DNA of 15,127 nt, from positions 7,371 to 22,497 of the forward strand of contig DATW01000039.1 of NCBI GenBank assembly GCA_002504845.1. Reading direction: 5' to 3'. Every line of letters starts with the position of its first letter. The stretch's first letter is position 1. Shown here piece after piece: positions 1 to 8,802 of the stretch. Source of the stretch: Euryarchaeota archaeon UBA250 (GTDB taxonomy: Archaea; Thermoplasmatota; Poseidoniia; Poseidoniales; Thalassarchaeaceae). A program made the translations under genes and the position numbers. Under the pieces are notes generated by a model. That model was not told the DNA's origin. It saw only the letters and a list, made by a program, of their open reading frames with translations, and did not search any database.

Positions 1-3000
1 CTGCATCCATGGACAGGCCTCGCACTCGGCTCTGGCTACCTAGTTGACCAGAACCCGCTAGATCATGACAACGATGGAATCACTGACGAAGATATCGATG
101 GCCCCGGCAAGGGGTCCTATGACGAGGACGACGACAACGATGCCCGCATCGATCAATTTGTGTGGCCTTGTGATTTCGATGGCGATGGTCTTCAAGACTA
201 TTGGGATGCAGATGATGACAATGACGGAGTGATCGATCTATGGGACACCCACCCATGGGATGCGGCCGAGACATCCAACATCACGATGACAGCCACTAAT
301 TGGAGTGCTGCCATCTCGTGGGCTTCCAGCAAGACACATCAGATTTCAATTACCGCTGCAGGCTATTCTGAAACGGATCTTCAGATCGAAGTGGGGGATA
401 CGGTCACATGGACAAATGACGATACGGAAAATCACTCCGCAGTTGCCGCCGATGGAACCTTCGACAGCGGGACATTGACTGCAGGCCAATCATTCAGCCA
501 TTCATTCGATTCGGAAGGAACTTGGAGATACGCGGACACCATTCCAGGAGGAGTAGGTGATGGAACCATCACAGCTATCGCTGCTACTGGAGCCCCCTTC
601 CCCGATGCATTCAATCTTGACTTTGACACCTATGGAAAAGAAAAACTTGACTTTGCATTCAAGGAACAGAACCTATGGCACCCTCGAAATCCTTCGTTCA
701 ATGAGATCGTGGACGGGGATTTAGATGGCGACGGACTCCCTAATTTCATTGATCCAGATAACGATAACGATGGCACACCAGACTCTGCAGATACTGACGA
801 TGACAATGACGGACTCCTGGATATGTGGGACATTGACGATGACAATGATGGCATACCGGACAACTGTCTAAACGTTCTAACCGATCTTTCCCAGTATCTC
901 GACGGATTCAGTGACTGGTTTGGTCAAGTCCCGGGCGTGGATTGTGAAATTGATTACGATAGAGATGCTGACGACGATGCATATCGAGCCATAGACGCAG
1001 ACTATGACCTCGTCTGGGATTGGAAAGACACTGACCTTGGAGCTGCTGACCCTGCAGACAACCTCCTTGGTAATCCGGGAGTCGACTTGGCCGATATCCC
1101 CTATGATTTAGACAACGATGGAATCCCGAATCAAGATGATCCCTATCCAATGGTCCCCACTTCAACACTAGATTCATGGAATTGCGAAACCCTTCAGAAT
1201 CCAAACCCAATCAATCCAGACCCACGGTGCCTTACAGAAAGGAAATCACACACAGGGAACAACGACTGGGATGGCGACGGCTTCTCAAATTGGGAAGATG
1301 TAGATGACGACAACGACGGGGTTCTAGATTGGTTAGATATCGATGAGAATTGCGATTTGGATGACGACAATGACCTGCACCTGTTGAACGGATCAAGATA
1401 CAGGGACGATGGCCTGAATTATATTGACACCGATATCGATGGCGATGGACTGTCCAATGATGAGGACTGGGATGACGACAACGATGGTATTTCCGATTTA
1501 TATGACCCCGATGATGGCAATTGTGGAATCGTCGACAACGACAATACCGATCAGTTCGACAACTCGTACTCTCAACAAGACGGAGACGCCATAGATGGCT
1601 CTGCGGATAGTGGCCTATACACTGGAACAGGCACTCTTCATTGGGACATGTTCTGGCACTTCAGTCCATTTTTCGAAGAGCATGGATTCGTCCTCCCATA
1701 CAACGGCTATCAAGATGACTTCACATTGGGTCCGCCTACAATCGTATCTAACGGCAACGTCCCAGAAATGTACTGGCATGTGATGATGAAATGGAGCCCC
1801 TGGAATGGTAACAACTACTTTGACATCGATATGGATGGAGACTCATTGATCAACGGCGTCGATGTTGATATGGATGCCGATGGCGTGCCTAATTGGTGGG
1901 ACCGCGATGAGGGATCAGACGGCCGTTATGATGTCAACGACCCCGCATATGGCGGCTCTCTAGATGACGGTGAATGCGATATATCGATGGCATTCCTGTT
2001 AGGGCTATCCGCGGGCCCAACTGCCTGCGGTCTTGCTCTCGCATGGCTCTATGGATTCCCACTAGCAGATGCTAGTTCAGCAAACGGAGTCCCATTCACC
2101 CTGCCTTATTCATCGAGGCCAGACCCCCTCTACACTGACGGCCCATATGGCGGCGAGAATTCAGCTGGAATAAACGACTTTACCTGTGAACAGAACTGCT
2201 TCCACTTCGATTTCCTTGGCAATCAAGACGCCGGCCCATCTGCTGCTGTTGGATTCGATAAGATGATCAACAACAGAGATTTGTGGACAGCCTATGTGGG
2301 CATCAACTTCGGATTCTTCCAGTGGGTTGCAGATCCCAATGGAAACCTGTTCCCCGATGAAGTAGCCGACCTTCTAGATAACAATGTAGATCCAGACGAT
2401 GACTGTGGAGCCCCGGTCACTGGGACATTGAACCCATCTTGTATGGCCAACGACACTGCTGATTTAGACGACGATTTCGATGGCGTTTACGATCACTGGG
2501 ATGTCGATGACGATAACAATGGTGTATGGGATTTCTTTGAGATCGATGTAAATGACGATCTCGATGACGACTCCAACACAGAGCCGCCGGGGAACTTCTT
2601 CACAGGATACAATTGCGACGACCACGATGATGATGGTACAGACACAGATCCCGATGGGGATGGTTGGTATCAGTCCGTTTGGGACAGAGGTAGGCTTGGC
2701 CAGGGCCTGCTATTCCCCCAGTACTATGATGTGGATAACGACAACGACGGGGTTCCGGATGGTGAAGACCCGGACGATGACAACAACGGAGTATTGGACG
2801 TGGATCAAGAGTTGATATGCTTCAGGGGCGAAGAACAAAGTCCTTGGGATCACGACAACGACGGAATTCCAGATTGGGCAGATACTGACTGGGATGGAGA
2901 CGGACTATCCAATACAATAGAGCAAGCAGGAGGAGGAGCCTCCCATCCTGTAGCCCCATGGGATCACGATAATGATGGCCTTCGTGATGACATAGACCTC

Positions 3001-6000
3001 GATGACGACGAAGATGGGATGAATGATGAAGACGAAGTTATGCTTTGGCCAAGCAGATACGGATCGAATTCGACTAACCCATGGGACCACGATGACTACG
3101 GCACCGGTGCAGGTATGCACAACCCGACGAACGCATCCACTGGACCCGACAGCCTCGATGAAGATGATGACACGGACGGCATTCCCGATGTTGATTGGGA
3201 CCATTTCGAAGAGGGTGCTACATGCACAGACTCTAGCGGAGCAGAGTACCCTGCCAGCGACTGGGACAATGACAATGATTGCATCCTAGACGCTGATGAC
3301 AAACCACCTACTCGTATCACTTTGAATCCCGTACAGACTGTTTGGCTAGATGCGCAGTTTCCAGCAGTGTTCACTGGCAGAGTGGATGTGTTAGACCTTG
3401 AGACAGGAGCTTTCGTACCAGGGTCAGATCTACCAGTAAGGATTGTTATTGAATACCAGAGGAACTCCACGGAGACGCTTAGGACTGTTGAAGTACTCAC
3501 GGACGAGGGTGGCAATTTCACAGTCGGCCAGTATCTCTACCCTGAAGACATTGAGGTTGGTCCCCCCAGCAGATATAATCTGCGTGCTGATGTTATCGAG
3601 ATGTTCGCTCATGACGGGTCATCTTCTACGCCCACTCCGCTCGAAGTAAGGGCCAATACCACAGTTGATTACGTCTCATGGACTTACTTCAGAAGCGATG
3701 AGCAGCCATTATTTGTTGATTACAAGGTTCACTATCATGCCGACTGGGAAAGAGGAATCTTCGACAATCGAATCAAACATGCCCCAGTTTCATTCACTGT
3801 GGCCGGAGGCCCATTCGGTAACAGATCAGTACCCACTTTGTTCGATGGGTATGGATTTGGATATAGAGCCGATTCGAATGGGTGGGTTTCCCTCACATTC
3901 GTCCAGGATCAAGGCGCACAGGGCTTCTGGAAGCAAGTTCGTTGGAATTCGACAATGGATAACGGTGTAGGCCAACCAAGTGGCGGCTATGAGGAAATTG
4001 TATGGGACGACAACGCGAAGGGCCATGAGGTAGTTGATAGATACACATACACGAACACATCTCTGCCAGTCGGCGATTACGAATTCATAGGCTTTTCACG
4101 ACCAGATCTTGGAGACGAATGGCCATTCCCACATCTCAATGGAAGTGAGTCAGAAACGTTCTACATCCGTTCAATGCACAGAATGTACATTGAAGCTGTC
4201 ATGTATACGACTTCGATAAGGCCGGTTTACTATTGGGATGCAACCCAATTCACAGGATCCTCATTCGGAGCGTGGAGGGCGCTGTTCCACGCGCCCTCCC
4301 TGAACAGTGCGGGAATAGCATTCGAAGAAGCAAGTTTGGGTAAGCCGTATCCATTACTCTGGGACGGCACCACCGCCGGACTAGACGGGGAAGCTGCCAA
4401 ACTCAGGCCATTCCTGTCGGCAAACCTCACGCACTGGTCTGTGGCAATGCAGAATGGAGGAGACTTCAACGCCCCGCCCTGCGGTCCTGCTGACCCAACG
4501 GACCCATTTAGCCCAGTTAGATGTGAAATCATACCAGAACTCTTCACAGGCGAGTCTCTCAGAGTCGTTGGAGAGGTATACAATAGGACATTTGTACCAT
4601 GGGCGCAAGATGCCATTGCCCTACAGGTCGATCTCGATCAGAACCTCATCTTCGCAGGAGCCCAAGAAACCGGCTTTGCAAGAGTTCCCAACATGGTAGA
4701 TGGAAAGGCACAATTCGACTACAACTGGTCATGGTATTCCCAATATGCTGCTGGAACCTATGGCGTGAAGGCGGATTTCACCAACTCCAACTTCTACTTC
4801 ACAGGAAATCAATCTTCAATCCTGTCGTCGACCGGTGCCTATGTCAATGTCACAGTCATCGGAACGAGCCAGTTCTTGCCTGTGGAAGATGCCAGATTAT
4901 ACAGGGGCGTCAATCGAACAGTAGAAGTCAGACTCGTAGACAACTCCCTGCAGCCTCTTAGGGAGGTGCCAGTCACCTATTCATGGGATGCAGACGGATC
5001 AAACGGCCTCACTTCAACAGACAAGAATGGAATATTCCGAGTGAACCTCACCATCGGCCAGGACCATCCTCTGGGGGCATTCACCCTTTCATACACCTAT
5101 TCTGGAGATATGCTGCATCAATCATCCGAGGGTCAAACAGACCTCTGGGTGGTCTCCCGTACGTACATCGATCTACAATCCAGTGTTTCAGGCCCTCTGA
5201 TGAGCGGTCAAGACTGGTATTTCACCGCTCAGGTGACTGACGATAATCGTACAGCATTTGAGAAAGATTCCGGTCAGGCGTTAGATGGATGCGGTGAAAA
5301 CGGGGGTACTGTGACTCTCATATTGGAAGGATTAGACTTCGAAGACCGTGTACATAGAAAGATAGTTGACAATCTCTGTCCGAGCGCAGGTGCGATAACC
5401 CATCAGATGACTCTCGATCCCGAGATACTCACGTCCGATGCTCAATCATTCCTTCCCGATGGTTTCGGACCGGTAAACGTGATTCTCAGATTCAATGAGA
5501 ATTTACCTCACGAGGGTTGCGGGCCACTAGGGCCCAACGCGCTTGAAATCGCTGGTGCATGGGACGAATGTACACAAGACCTGTACAATGACCACTATCG
5601 AAGAGTCCTTCAGTTCCAGGAAGAAGGATTCTATCTTCTAGGTGAGACCTCTTTGAGCGTCGATGAGCAAGTTGTCTACACCTCAGAGGCCGACCCTATA
5701 ACAGGCGAATCAATACAAAAGCCAATGACTGTAACAGGACAACTCGTAGATGAACTCGGACGTAACTTGAGCTTCAGAAACGTCAAAGTAGATTATGAGA
5801 TGCTAGGCAGCCAACTTGGAATCAGAACTTGTTTGCCAGGGACTACCGACATAAACGGTTTCTTTGAGATAATGTGCTCCTTGGAAGGCGTCCAAGCGGG
5901 CCAAGCGAAAGTCCAAGTCAGATACAACTCTTGGGAGAATGCAGACCGCTACAGATACCTCAACGCGACCAAGACAATGTTGTTCCCTGTCTATTCCAAC

Positions 6001-7407
6001 TCAACACTTCAGATGATTGAGATAGGACCTTTCAGAAATGACGTTGATACATACACATTCGCTAATGGCAGCACATTCCCTGTCTTGTATCTCAAAGAGT
6101 CATTCCACTTCGATGCTAGACTAACTCAGGTGAATGGAAACCCAGTTGGAGGAAAATGTCTGAACATCTACCTAGATCCTGAGACAAATACGAGACCCTT
6201 TGCCACTGCCCGCACAAACGATGGGACTGGGTCAGTAGAGTGGTTCTCCGGCGATAAAGAAGACAACCCAAGTCAGCGCGGCGTGGATCCCAGCGGTGAC
6301 CAGCTCGAGGGCTTCAGAACAGTCAGAATCGCATATGAGCCAACTCGTTCGGTGCCGGGAGGATGTCAGATTGAGACAGCACCTGTGATTAACGGCTCTT
6401 TCGTAGACGTGGAGATCCTCGTTCAAAGCCGCGTGGACATACTACTCAGTCAGCAATGGGCCCGTCCAGAAGGATATCAGGTCGGAGAAGTCGTAGAAGG
6501 CTCAGTAGCAATTCTGAGAGATAGGATAGATCTTGCCGTTGAGGGGCAAACCGTTGTTTTCACGCAATATTACAACAATGGAACGGGTTGGGAACTATTC
6601 AAGGTCTACTTCACAACAACATCTGAACAAGGGGTTGCCAACTTCAGCTTTGAGTATACGGGCGAAGACCTTCCAGGCGAACAGTCAGCCAGTCTTGGCG
6701 GACCCCGTGCAGTAAATGGTGAATGGAGGATTGAAGTTGAGTTCCAGGGTGATTATCGATTCGTAAATTCGGACCTCGATAACACCCCTAGAATTAGACT
6801 CGCTGACCCAGCAGAGGTGGATCAGCAAAGCTTCTTCACAGCCAGGGTGTTAACGATCCTCTCCCTAATTGCAGTCTCCACGTTACTCCTTGCAGCATAC
6901 ATGTACAGGAACTACATCGAACGCCGTCGCATAGAAATCCTCAGAGGGATACTCACAGATTCTCTATGGGCCCTTCAGGGAAGAAACTCGTACATTGAGA
7001 CCATCTTCAATTGTTACAAAGATCTAGTCAAGTTCTTCAGGCAGAGAGGTGCGATGAAGAAGGTGTATGAGACCACCCGGGAATTCGAACATGCGGTCAA
7101 TCAGATGCTGGGGGGCATAGCTCCTCCAGAGGACCTTTCAGAATTCTTCAGTATATTCGAAGAGGCCAGATATTCAGATCACGAAATCGGCGCGGATCAG
7201 AGAGATAGGGCGATAGCAGCACTCCAGAACATCATCAGCCACCTGTCCAAATCACTTGGAGAGAGCATGTTGAGCCGTATTAGATCAGAAGGAATCTCGA
7301 TGTACGGTGCTTCCACCAAAGCAGGCACCTTTGTCGACTCTGAAGGCCAAGTAAGAATTGCAGGTACCGATGACGGCTCTGAAGAGCAGGTCGGATTCAA
7401 AATCTGA
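1..7407 (+). CDS. Giant Asp-repeat surface protein with C-terminal membrane anchor and DUF4129-like tail (5' partial)
   Basis: The frame is open from base 1 with no stop, so the N-terminus and any signal peptide lie upstream; the GTG at 160 is only an internal codon. Counting codon 1 at base 1, the window holds 2,468 residues. Seen in order: about 25 Asp-rich repeats of the type DxDxDG (residues 20-1100), resembling thrombospondin type 3 calcium-binding repeats; a cupredoxin-like domain (about 114-196); a less repetitive Cys-containing insert (about 530-820); a long beta-rich region with several Ig-like or carboxypeptidase-regulatory-like modules (about 1100-2270); one membrane helix (about 2282-2303) followed by a basic RNYIERRR stretch; and a helical tail (about 2325-2410) resembling DUF4129. 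The basic residues after the helix put the tail in the cytoplasm and the repeats outside. The likely role is a calcium-stiffened cell-surface stalk or adhesin. Substrate or partner cannot be read from the sequence. Confidence 0.88.
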   Translation: MHPWTGLALGSGYLVDQNPLDHDNDGITDEDIDGPGKGSYDEDDDNDARIDQFVWPCDFDGDGLQDYWDADDDNDGVIDLWDTHPWDAAETSNITMTATNWSAAISWASSKTHQISITAAGYSETDLQIEVGDTVTWTNDDTENHSAVAADGTFDSGTLTAGQSFSHSFDSEGTWRYADTIPGGVGDGTITAIAATGAPFPDAFNLDFDTYGKEKLDFAFKEQNLWHPRNPSFNEIVDGDLDGDGLPNFIDPDNDNDGTPDSADTDDDNDGLLDMWDIDDDNDGIPDNCLNVLTDLSQYLDGFSDWFGQVPGVDCEIDYDRDADDDAYRAIDADYDLVWDWKDTDLGAADPADNLLGNPGVDLADIPYDLDNDGIPNQDDPYPMVPTSTLDSWNCETLQNPNPINPDPRCLTERKSHTGNNDWDGDGFSNWEDVDDDNDGVLDWLDIDENCDLDDDNDLHLLNGSRYRDDGLNYIDTDIDGDGLSNDEDWDDDNDGISDLYDPDDGNCGIVDNDNTDQFDNSYSQQDGDAIDGSADSGLYTGTGTLHWDMFWHFSPFFEEHGFVLPYNGYQDDFTLGPPTIVSNGNVPEMYWHVMMKWSPWNGNNYFDIDMDGDSLINGVDVDMDADGVPNWWDRDEGSDGRYDVNDPAYGGSLDDGECDISMAFLLGLSAGPTACGLALAWLYGFPLADASSANGVPFTLPYSSRPDPLYTDGPYGGENSAGINDFTCEQNCFHFDFLGNQDAGPSAAVGFDKMINNRDLWTAYVGINFGFFQWVADPNGNLFPDEVADLLDNNVDPDDDCGAPVTGTLNPSCMANDTADLDDDFDGVYDHWDVDDDNNGVWDFFEIDVNDDLDDDSNTEPPGNFFTGYNCDDHDDDGTDTDPDGDGWYQSVWDRGRLGQGLLFPQYYDVDNDNDGVPDGEDPDDDNNGVLDVDQELICFRGEEQSPWDHDNDGIPDWADTDWDGDGLSNTIEQAGGGASHPVAPWDHDNDGLRDDIDLDDDEDGMNDEDEVMLWPSRYGSNSTNPWDHDDYGTGAGMHNPTNASTGPDSLDEDDDTDGIPDVDWDHFEEGATCTDSSGAEYPASDWDNDNDCILDADDKPPTRITLNPVQTVWLDAQFPAVFTGRVDVLDLETGAFVPGSDLPVRIVIEYQRNSTETLRTVEVLTDEGGNFTVGQYLYPEDIEVGPPSRYNLRADVIEMFAHDGSSSTPTPLEVRANTTVDYVSWTYFRSDEQPLFVDYKVHYHADWERGIFDNRIKHAPVSFTVAGGPFGNRSVPTLFDGYGFGYRADSNGWVSLTFVQDQGAQGFWKQVRWNSTMDNGVGQPSGGYEEIVWDDNAKGHEVVDRYTYTNTSLPVGDYEFIGFSRPDLGDEWPFPHLNGSESETFYIRSMHRMYIEAVMYTTSIRPVYYWDATQFTGSSFGAWRALFHAPSLNSAGIAFEEASLGKPYPLLWDGTTAGLDGEAAKLRPFLSANLTHWSVAMQNGGDFNAPPCGPADPTDPFSPVRCEIIPELFTGESLRVVGEVYNRTFVPWAQDAIALQVDLDQNLIFAGAQETGFARVPNMVDGKAQFDYNWSWYSQYAAGTYGVKADFTNSNFYFTGNQSSILSSTGAYVNVTVIGTSQFLPVEDARLYRGVNRTVEVRLVDNSLQPLREVPVTYSWDADGSNGLTSTDKNGIFRVNLTIGQDHPLGAFTLSYTYSGDMLHQSSEGQTDLWVVSRTYIDLQSSVSGPLMSGQDWYFTAQVTDDNRTAFEKDSGQALDGCGENGGTVTLILEGLDFEDRVHRKIVDNLCPSAGAITHQMTLDPEILTSDAQSFLPDGFGPVNVILRFNENLPHEGCGPLGPNALEIAGAWDECTQDLYNDHYRRVLQFQEEGFYLLGETSLSVDEQVVYTSEADPITGESIQKPMTVTGQLVDELGRNLSFRNVKVDYEMLGSQLGIRTCLPGTTDINGFFEIMCSLEGVQAGQAKVQVRYNSWENADRYRYLNATKTMLFPVYSNSTLQMIEIGPFRNDVDTYTFANGSTFPVLYLKESFHFDARLTQVNGNPVGGKCLNIYLDPETNTRPFATARTNDGTGSVEWFSGDKEDNPSQRGVDPSGDQLEGFRTVRIAYEPTRSVPGGCQIETAPVINGSFVDVEILVQSRVDILLSQQWARPEGYQVGEVVEGSVAILRDRIDLAVEGQTVVFTQYYNNGTGWELFKVYFTTTSEQGVANFSFEYTGEDLPGEQSASLGGPRAVNGEWRIEVEFQGDYRFVNSDLDNTPRIRLADPAEVDQQSFFTARVLTILSLIAVSTLLLAAYMYRNYIERRRIEILRGILTDSLWALQGRNSYIETIFNCYKDLVKFFRQRGAMKKVYETTREFEHAVNQMLGGIAPPEDLSEFFSIFEEARYSDHEIGADQRDRAIAALQNIISHLSKSLGESMLSRIRSEGISMYGASTKAGTFVDSEGQVRIAGTDDGSEEQVGFKI
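58..3300 (+). repeat. Coding array of Asp-rich calcium-binding (TSP3-like) repeats
   Basis: About 25 units of the form DxDxDG followed by a short hydrophobic or Trp-containing spacer, for example WDHDNDGIPDWAD and DDDNDGVLDWLD. The cleanest block is 754-864, where successive units run in a 13-residue (39-base) register. Two types alternate: DxDGDGLSN and DDDNDGxxD. Asp at alternating positions with a Gly turn is the known calcium-coordinating loop pattern of the thrombospondin type 3 family. Several units are degenerate, such as EDDDNDARID at 124-153 (Gly lost) and YDRDADDDAY at 955-984. The array is interrupted by the cupredoxin-like domain and by the insert around 1590-2450. Confidence 0.85.
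340..590 (+). other. Cupredoxin-like domain with lost copper ligands (inside the giant protein)
   Basis: The stretch reads like a plastocyanin/halocyanin fold: beta strands, then IEVGDTVTWTNDD, then ENHSAVA with the first copper-ligand His (codon 433-435), then FDSGTLTAGQSFSHSF, then the strand before the ligand loop. Active family members continue with a Y-x-C-x(2-4)-H-x(2-4)-M loop. Here the loop reads YADTIPGGVGDGTI, so the Cys, second His and Met are all absent. The fold call rests on the overall pattern; loss of a type 1 copper site is read directly from the sequence. Confidence 0.72.
6844..7230 (+). other. Membrane anchor plus DUF4129-like cytoplasmic domain (inside the giant protein)
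   Basis: A segment of about 20 hydrophobic residues (RVLTILSLIAVSTLLLAAYM) is followed by positively charged residues, the usual stop-transfer arrangement. The helical region after it contains Y-K-D-L-V-K-F-F-R-Q-R-G, then E-T-T-R-E-F-E-H-A-V, then L-S-E-F-F-S-I-F-E-E-A-R-Y-S, and matches the layout of DUF4129, whose members carry a TPxEfa-like motif and end in a conserved ArYs/ArYg. DUF4129 is best known as the C-terminal module of membrane-bound transglutaminase-like proteins. No transglutaminase Cys-His-Asp core was recognised in this window. Confidence 0.65.
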
Positions 7408-7515
7408 GGCTTGCTTATCGGGACACATCGCCCCATAGAGGGCTAATGTTCTGCCCGTGGGGTTCTTAACAGGGCCTGAGGTGGCCGGCCTACCCGAGAA
7501 CGTCGAGGGAGTCAT

Positions 7516-7881
7516 ATGAGTAGTAACAGTAAGAAGACCAATGATGCCTTAATCGCCTTGATTGGCGATCTGAAGGCACAGAGCAGGTCAACTGGTGCAG
7601 CATTGTGGCGAGACGTCGCACTCAGACTGGAGGCCAGTCGGAGTAATTGGGCCGAGCCGAACTTGAGCCGGCTATCTAGAACTGCAGGGGAGGACGAGAC
7701 AATCCTCGTCCCAGGCAAGCTTCTGGGCAGTGGCGAAATCATCGGTTCCCCAAGCGTCGCCGCATACAGTGTAAGCGCCGGTGCCCGCTCTAAGATAGAA
7801 GCCGCAGGCGGACGAGTAATGTCGATCCGCGATCTGATGAACGACAATCCAAATGGAAAGGGGGTGAGAATCCTTGGCTGA
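7516..7881 (+). CDS. rpl18e: Large ribosomal subunit protein L18e
   Basis: This 121-residue protein is the archaeal/eukaryotic L18e of the 50S subunit. It is recognised by the N-terminal KTNDALIALIGDLKAQSRS helix, the WRDVALRLE segment, and the central EDETILVPGKLLGSGEI core, the usual signature of the L18e/uL15 superfamily; the length is normal. The ATG at 7516 is preceded by GAGGGAG (7505-7511). It is the first gene of a translation operon and its last 8 bases overlap the start of uL13. The 108-base gap upstream, after the giant gene, shows no convincing TATA box or terminator. In several archaea a tRNA-Leu precedes this operon; none is seen here. Confidence 0.95.
   Translation: MSSNSKKTNDALIALIGDLKAQSRSTGAALWRDVALRLEASRSNWAEPNLSRLSRTAGEDETILVPGKLLGSGEIIGSPSVAAYSVSAGARSKIEAAGGRVMSIRDLMNDNPNGKGVRILG
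7863..7867 (+). promoter_or_regulatory. Strong Shine-Dalgarno GGTGA for uL13, supporting a TTG start
   Basis: GGTGA lies inside a GGGGGTGAG run at the end of the L18e gene, 6 bases before the TTG at 7874. It makes the TTG the most credible start of uL13, although this overlaps the L18e stop. Confidence 0.7.
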
Positions 7882-8359
7882 AGCAGGAACACTCGTTTTC
7901 GATGCCCAGGACAAAGTCCTAGGCCGTCTTGCCAGCCACGTTGCCAGCACATTACTGGTCACTCGCCGAGAGGGCGATCCCAAGCGAGTGATCATCATCA
8001 ACGCTGAGAAGGCCATAGTAACAGGTGCCAAAGACAGAATCCTAGCTGACTACGACCGTAAGTACAAGCTAAACCATCCGAGGAAGGGCCCCTTCTTTCC
8101 TCGTATGCCTGACATGATCCTCAAGAGAACCGTTCGTGGTATGCTTCCATATCAGAAGAAGTCCAGTGGGCGACAGGCGGTCAAAGACCTCAGAGTCATG
8201 ATCGGAACTCCCACCAACCTCAAGGGAGAAGCACTCCCAGAAGGACATGAATGGGGCGACACAAGCAAGATAGATCGACCTCTTCCGGACCGATTTGTGC
8301 GTCTTGGAGACATCAGCAAGCACTTGGGTGCGAAGACATCTCGTTGGAGTGATGTATGA
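7874..8359 (+). CDS. rpl13: Large ribosomal subunit protein uL13
   Basis: The 161-residue product is uL13 of the 50S subunit. Family features seen: the opening FDAQDKVLGRLASHVAS, the VIIINAEKAIVTG strand that precedes the rRNA-binding region, the HPRKGPFFPRMPDMILKRTVRGMLP motif region (residues about 65-95), and a C-terminal tail ending KTSRWSDV. The start is TTG, chosen because of the perfect GGTGA site 6 bases upstream and because no ATG lies nearby. The gene overlaps L18e by 8 bases and overlaps the start of uS9, so translational coupling along the operon is likely. Confidence 0.95.
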   Translation: MAEAGTLVFDAQDKVLGRLASHVASTLLVTRREGDPKRVIIINAEKAIVTGAKDRILADYDRKYKLNHPRKGPFFPRMPDMILKRTVRGMLPYQKKSSGRQAVKDLRVMIGTPTNLKGEALPEGHEWGDTSKIDRPLPDRFVRLGDISKHLGAKTSRWSDV

Positions 8360-8796
8360 TGGCTAAGAAGCAGAAGAAGAAGACCGTTGAAACGAGCGGT
8401 AAGAGGAAGACTGCAGTGGCCCGCGCCACAGTCAGAGAAGGCAATGGAAGAATTAGAGTCAATTCCAAGCCAATCCACATAATAGAGCCCGAATTAGCTC
8501 GCAGGAAGGTGTTAGAGCCTGTACAAATAGCCGAGGCAATGAACAGACTATCCACGGTCGATATCACAGTCGATGTGACTGGAGGAGGCATAATGGGCCA
8601 AGTCGACGCAATCCGAACTGCGATTGCTCGAGGGCTCGTACACTTCAATGACGGCGCTGTGGGCCTCGACGAAGAACTCCGTGATGAGTTTTTGAGATTC
8701 GATCGAACATTGTTAGTCAACGATCCAAGGCGCAAAGAACCCAAGCATCAAATGGGTCGGGGCGCTAGGAAGAAATGGCAGAAGTCCTACAGGTGA
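8359..8796 (+). CDS. rps9: Small ribosomal subunit protein uS9
   Basis: This is uS9 of the 30S subunit, 145 residues from ATG 8359. Family features: the early TSGKRKTAVARATVREGNGRIRVN block, the VDVTGGGIMGQVDAIRTAIARGL core, LVNDPRRKEPK, and the conserved basic terminus QKSYR, whose last Arg reaches the P-site tRNA in known ribosomes. Two ATGs are adjacent. The one at 8356 overlaps the uL13 stop (ATGA), but GGAGTGA at 8346-8352 is 6 bases from the second, so 8359 is preferred; starting at 8356 adds one Met. The Lys-rich N-terminus (AKKQKKK) fits rRNA binding. Confidence 0.95.
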   Translation: MAKKQKKKTVETSGKRKTAVARATVREGNGRIRVNSKPIHIIEPELARRKVLEPVQIAEAMNRLSTVDITVDVTGGGIMGQVDAIRTAIARGLVHFNDGAVGLDEELRDEFLRFDRTLLVNDPRRKEPKHQMGRGARKKWQKSYR

Positions 8797-8802
8797 ATTG
8801 AG

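Noticed and set aside
160..162. GTG as the start of the giant gene
   Set aside because: The same frame is open to base 1 and already encodes Asp repeats there, so the gene begins outside the window.
722..864. CRISPR-like array suggested by the regular 39-base period
   Set aside because: The periodicity is codon-based, has no unique spacers between repeats, and encodes calcium-binding loops.
3096..3521. 141-codon open frame on the minus strand inside the giant gene
   Set aside because: It is Ser/Val-rich as expected from reading Asp codons backwards, has no family features, and the plus strand frame is clearly coding.
4230..4616. 128-codon minus-strand frame inside the giant gene
   Set aside because: No recognisable protein features; shadow of the continuous plus-strand frame.
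7408..7515. Leader regulatory element or terminator before L18e
   Set aside because: Only short GC-rich inverted repeats such as GGCCGGCC are visible, with no T-run, clear TATA box or known riboswitch pattern.
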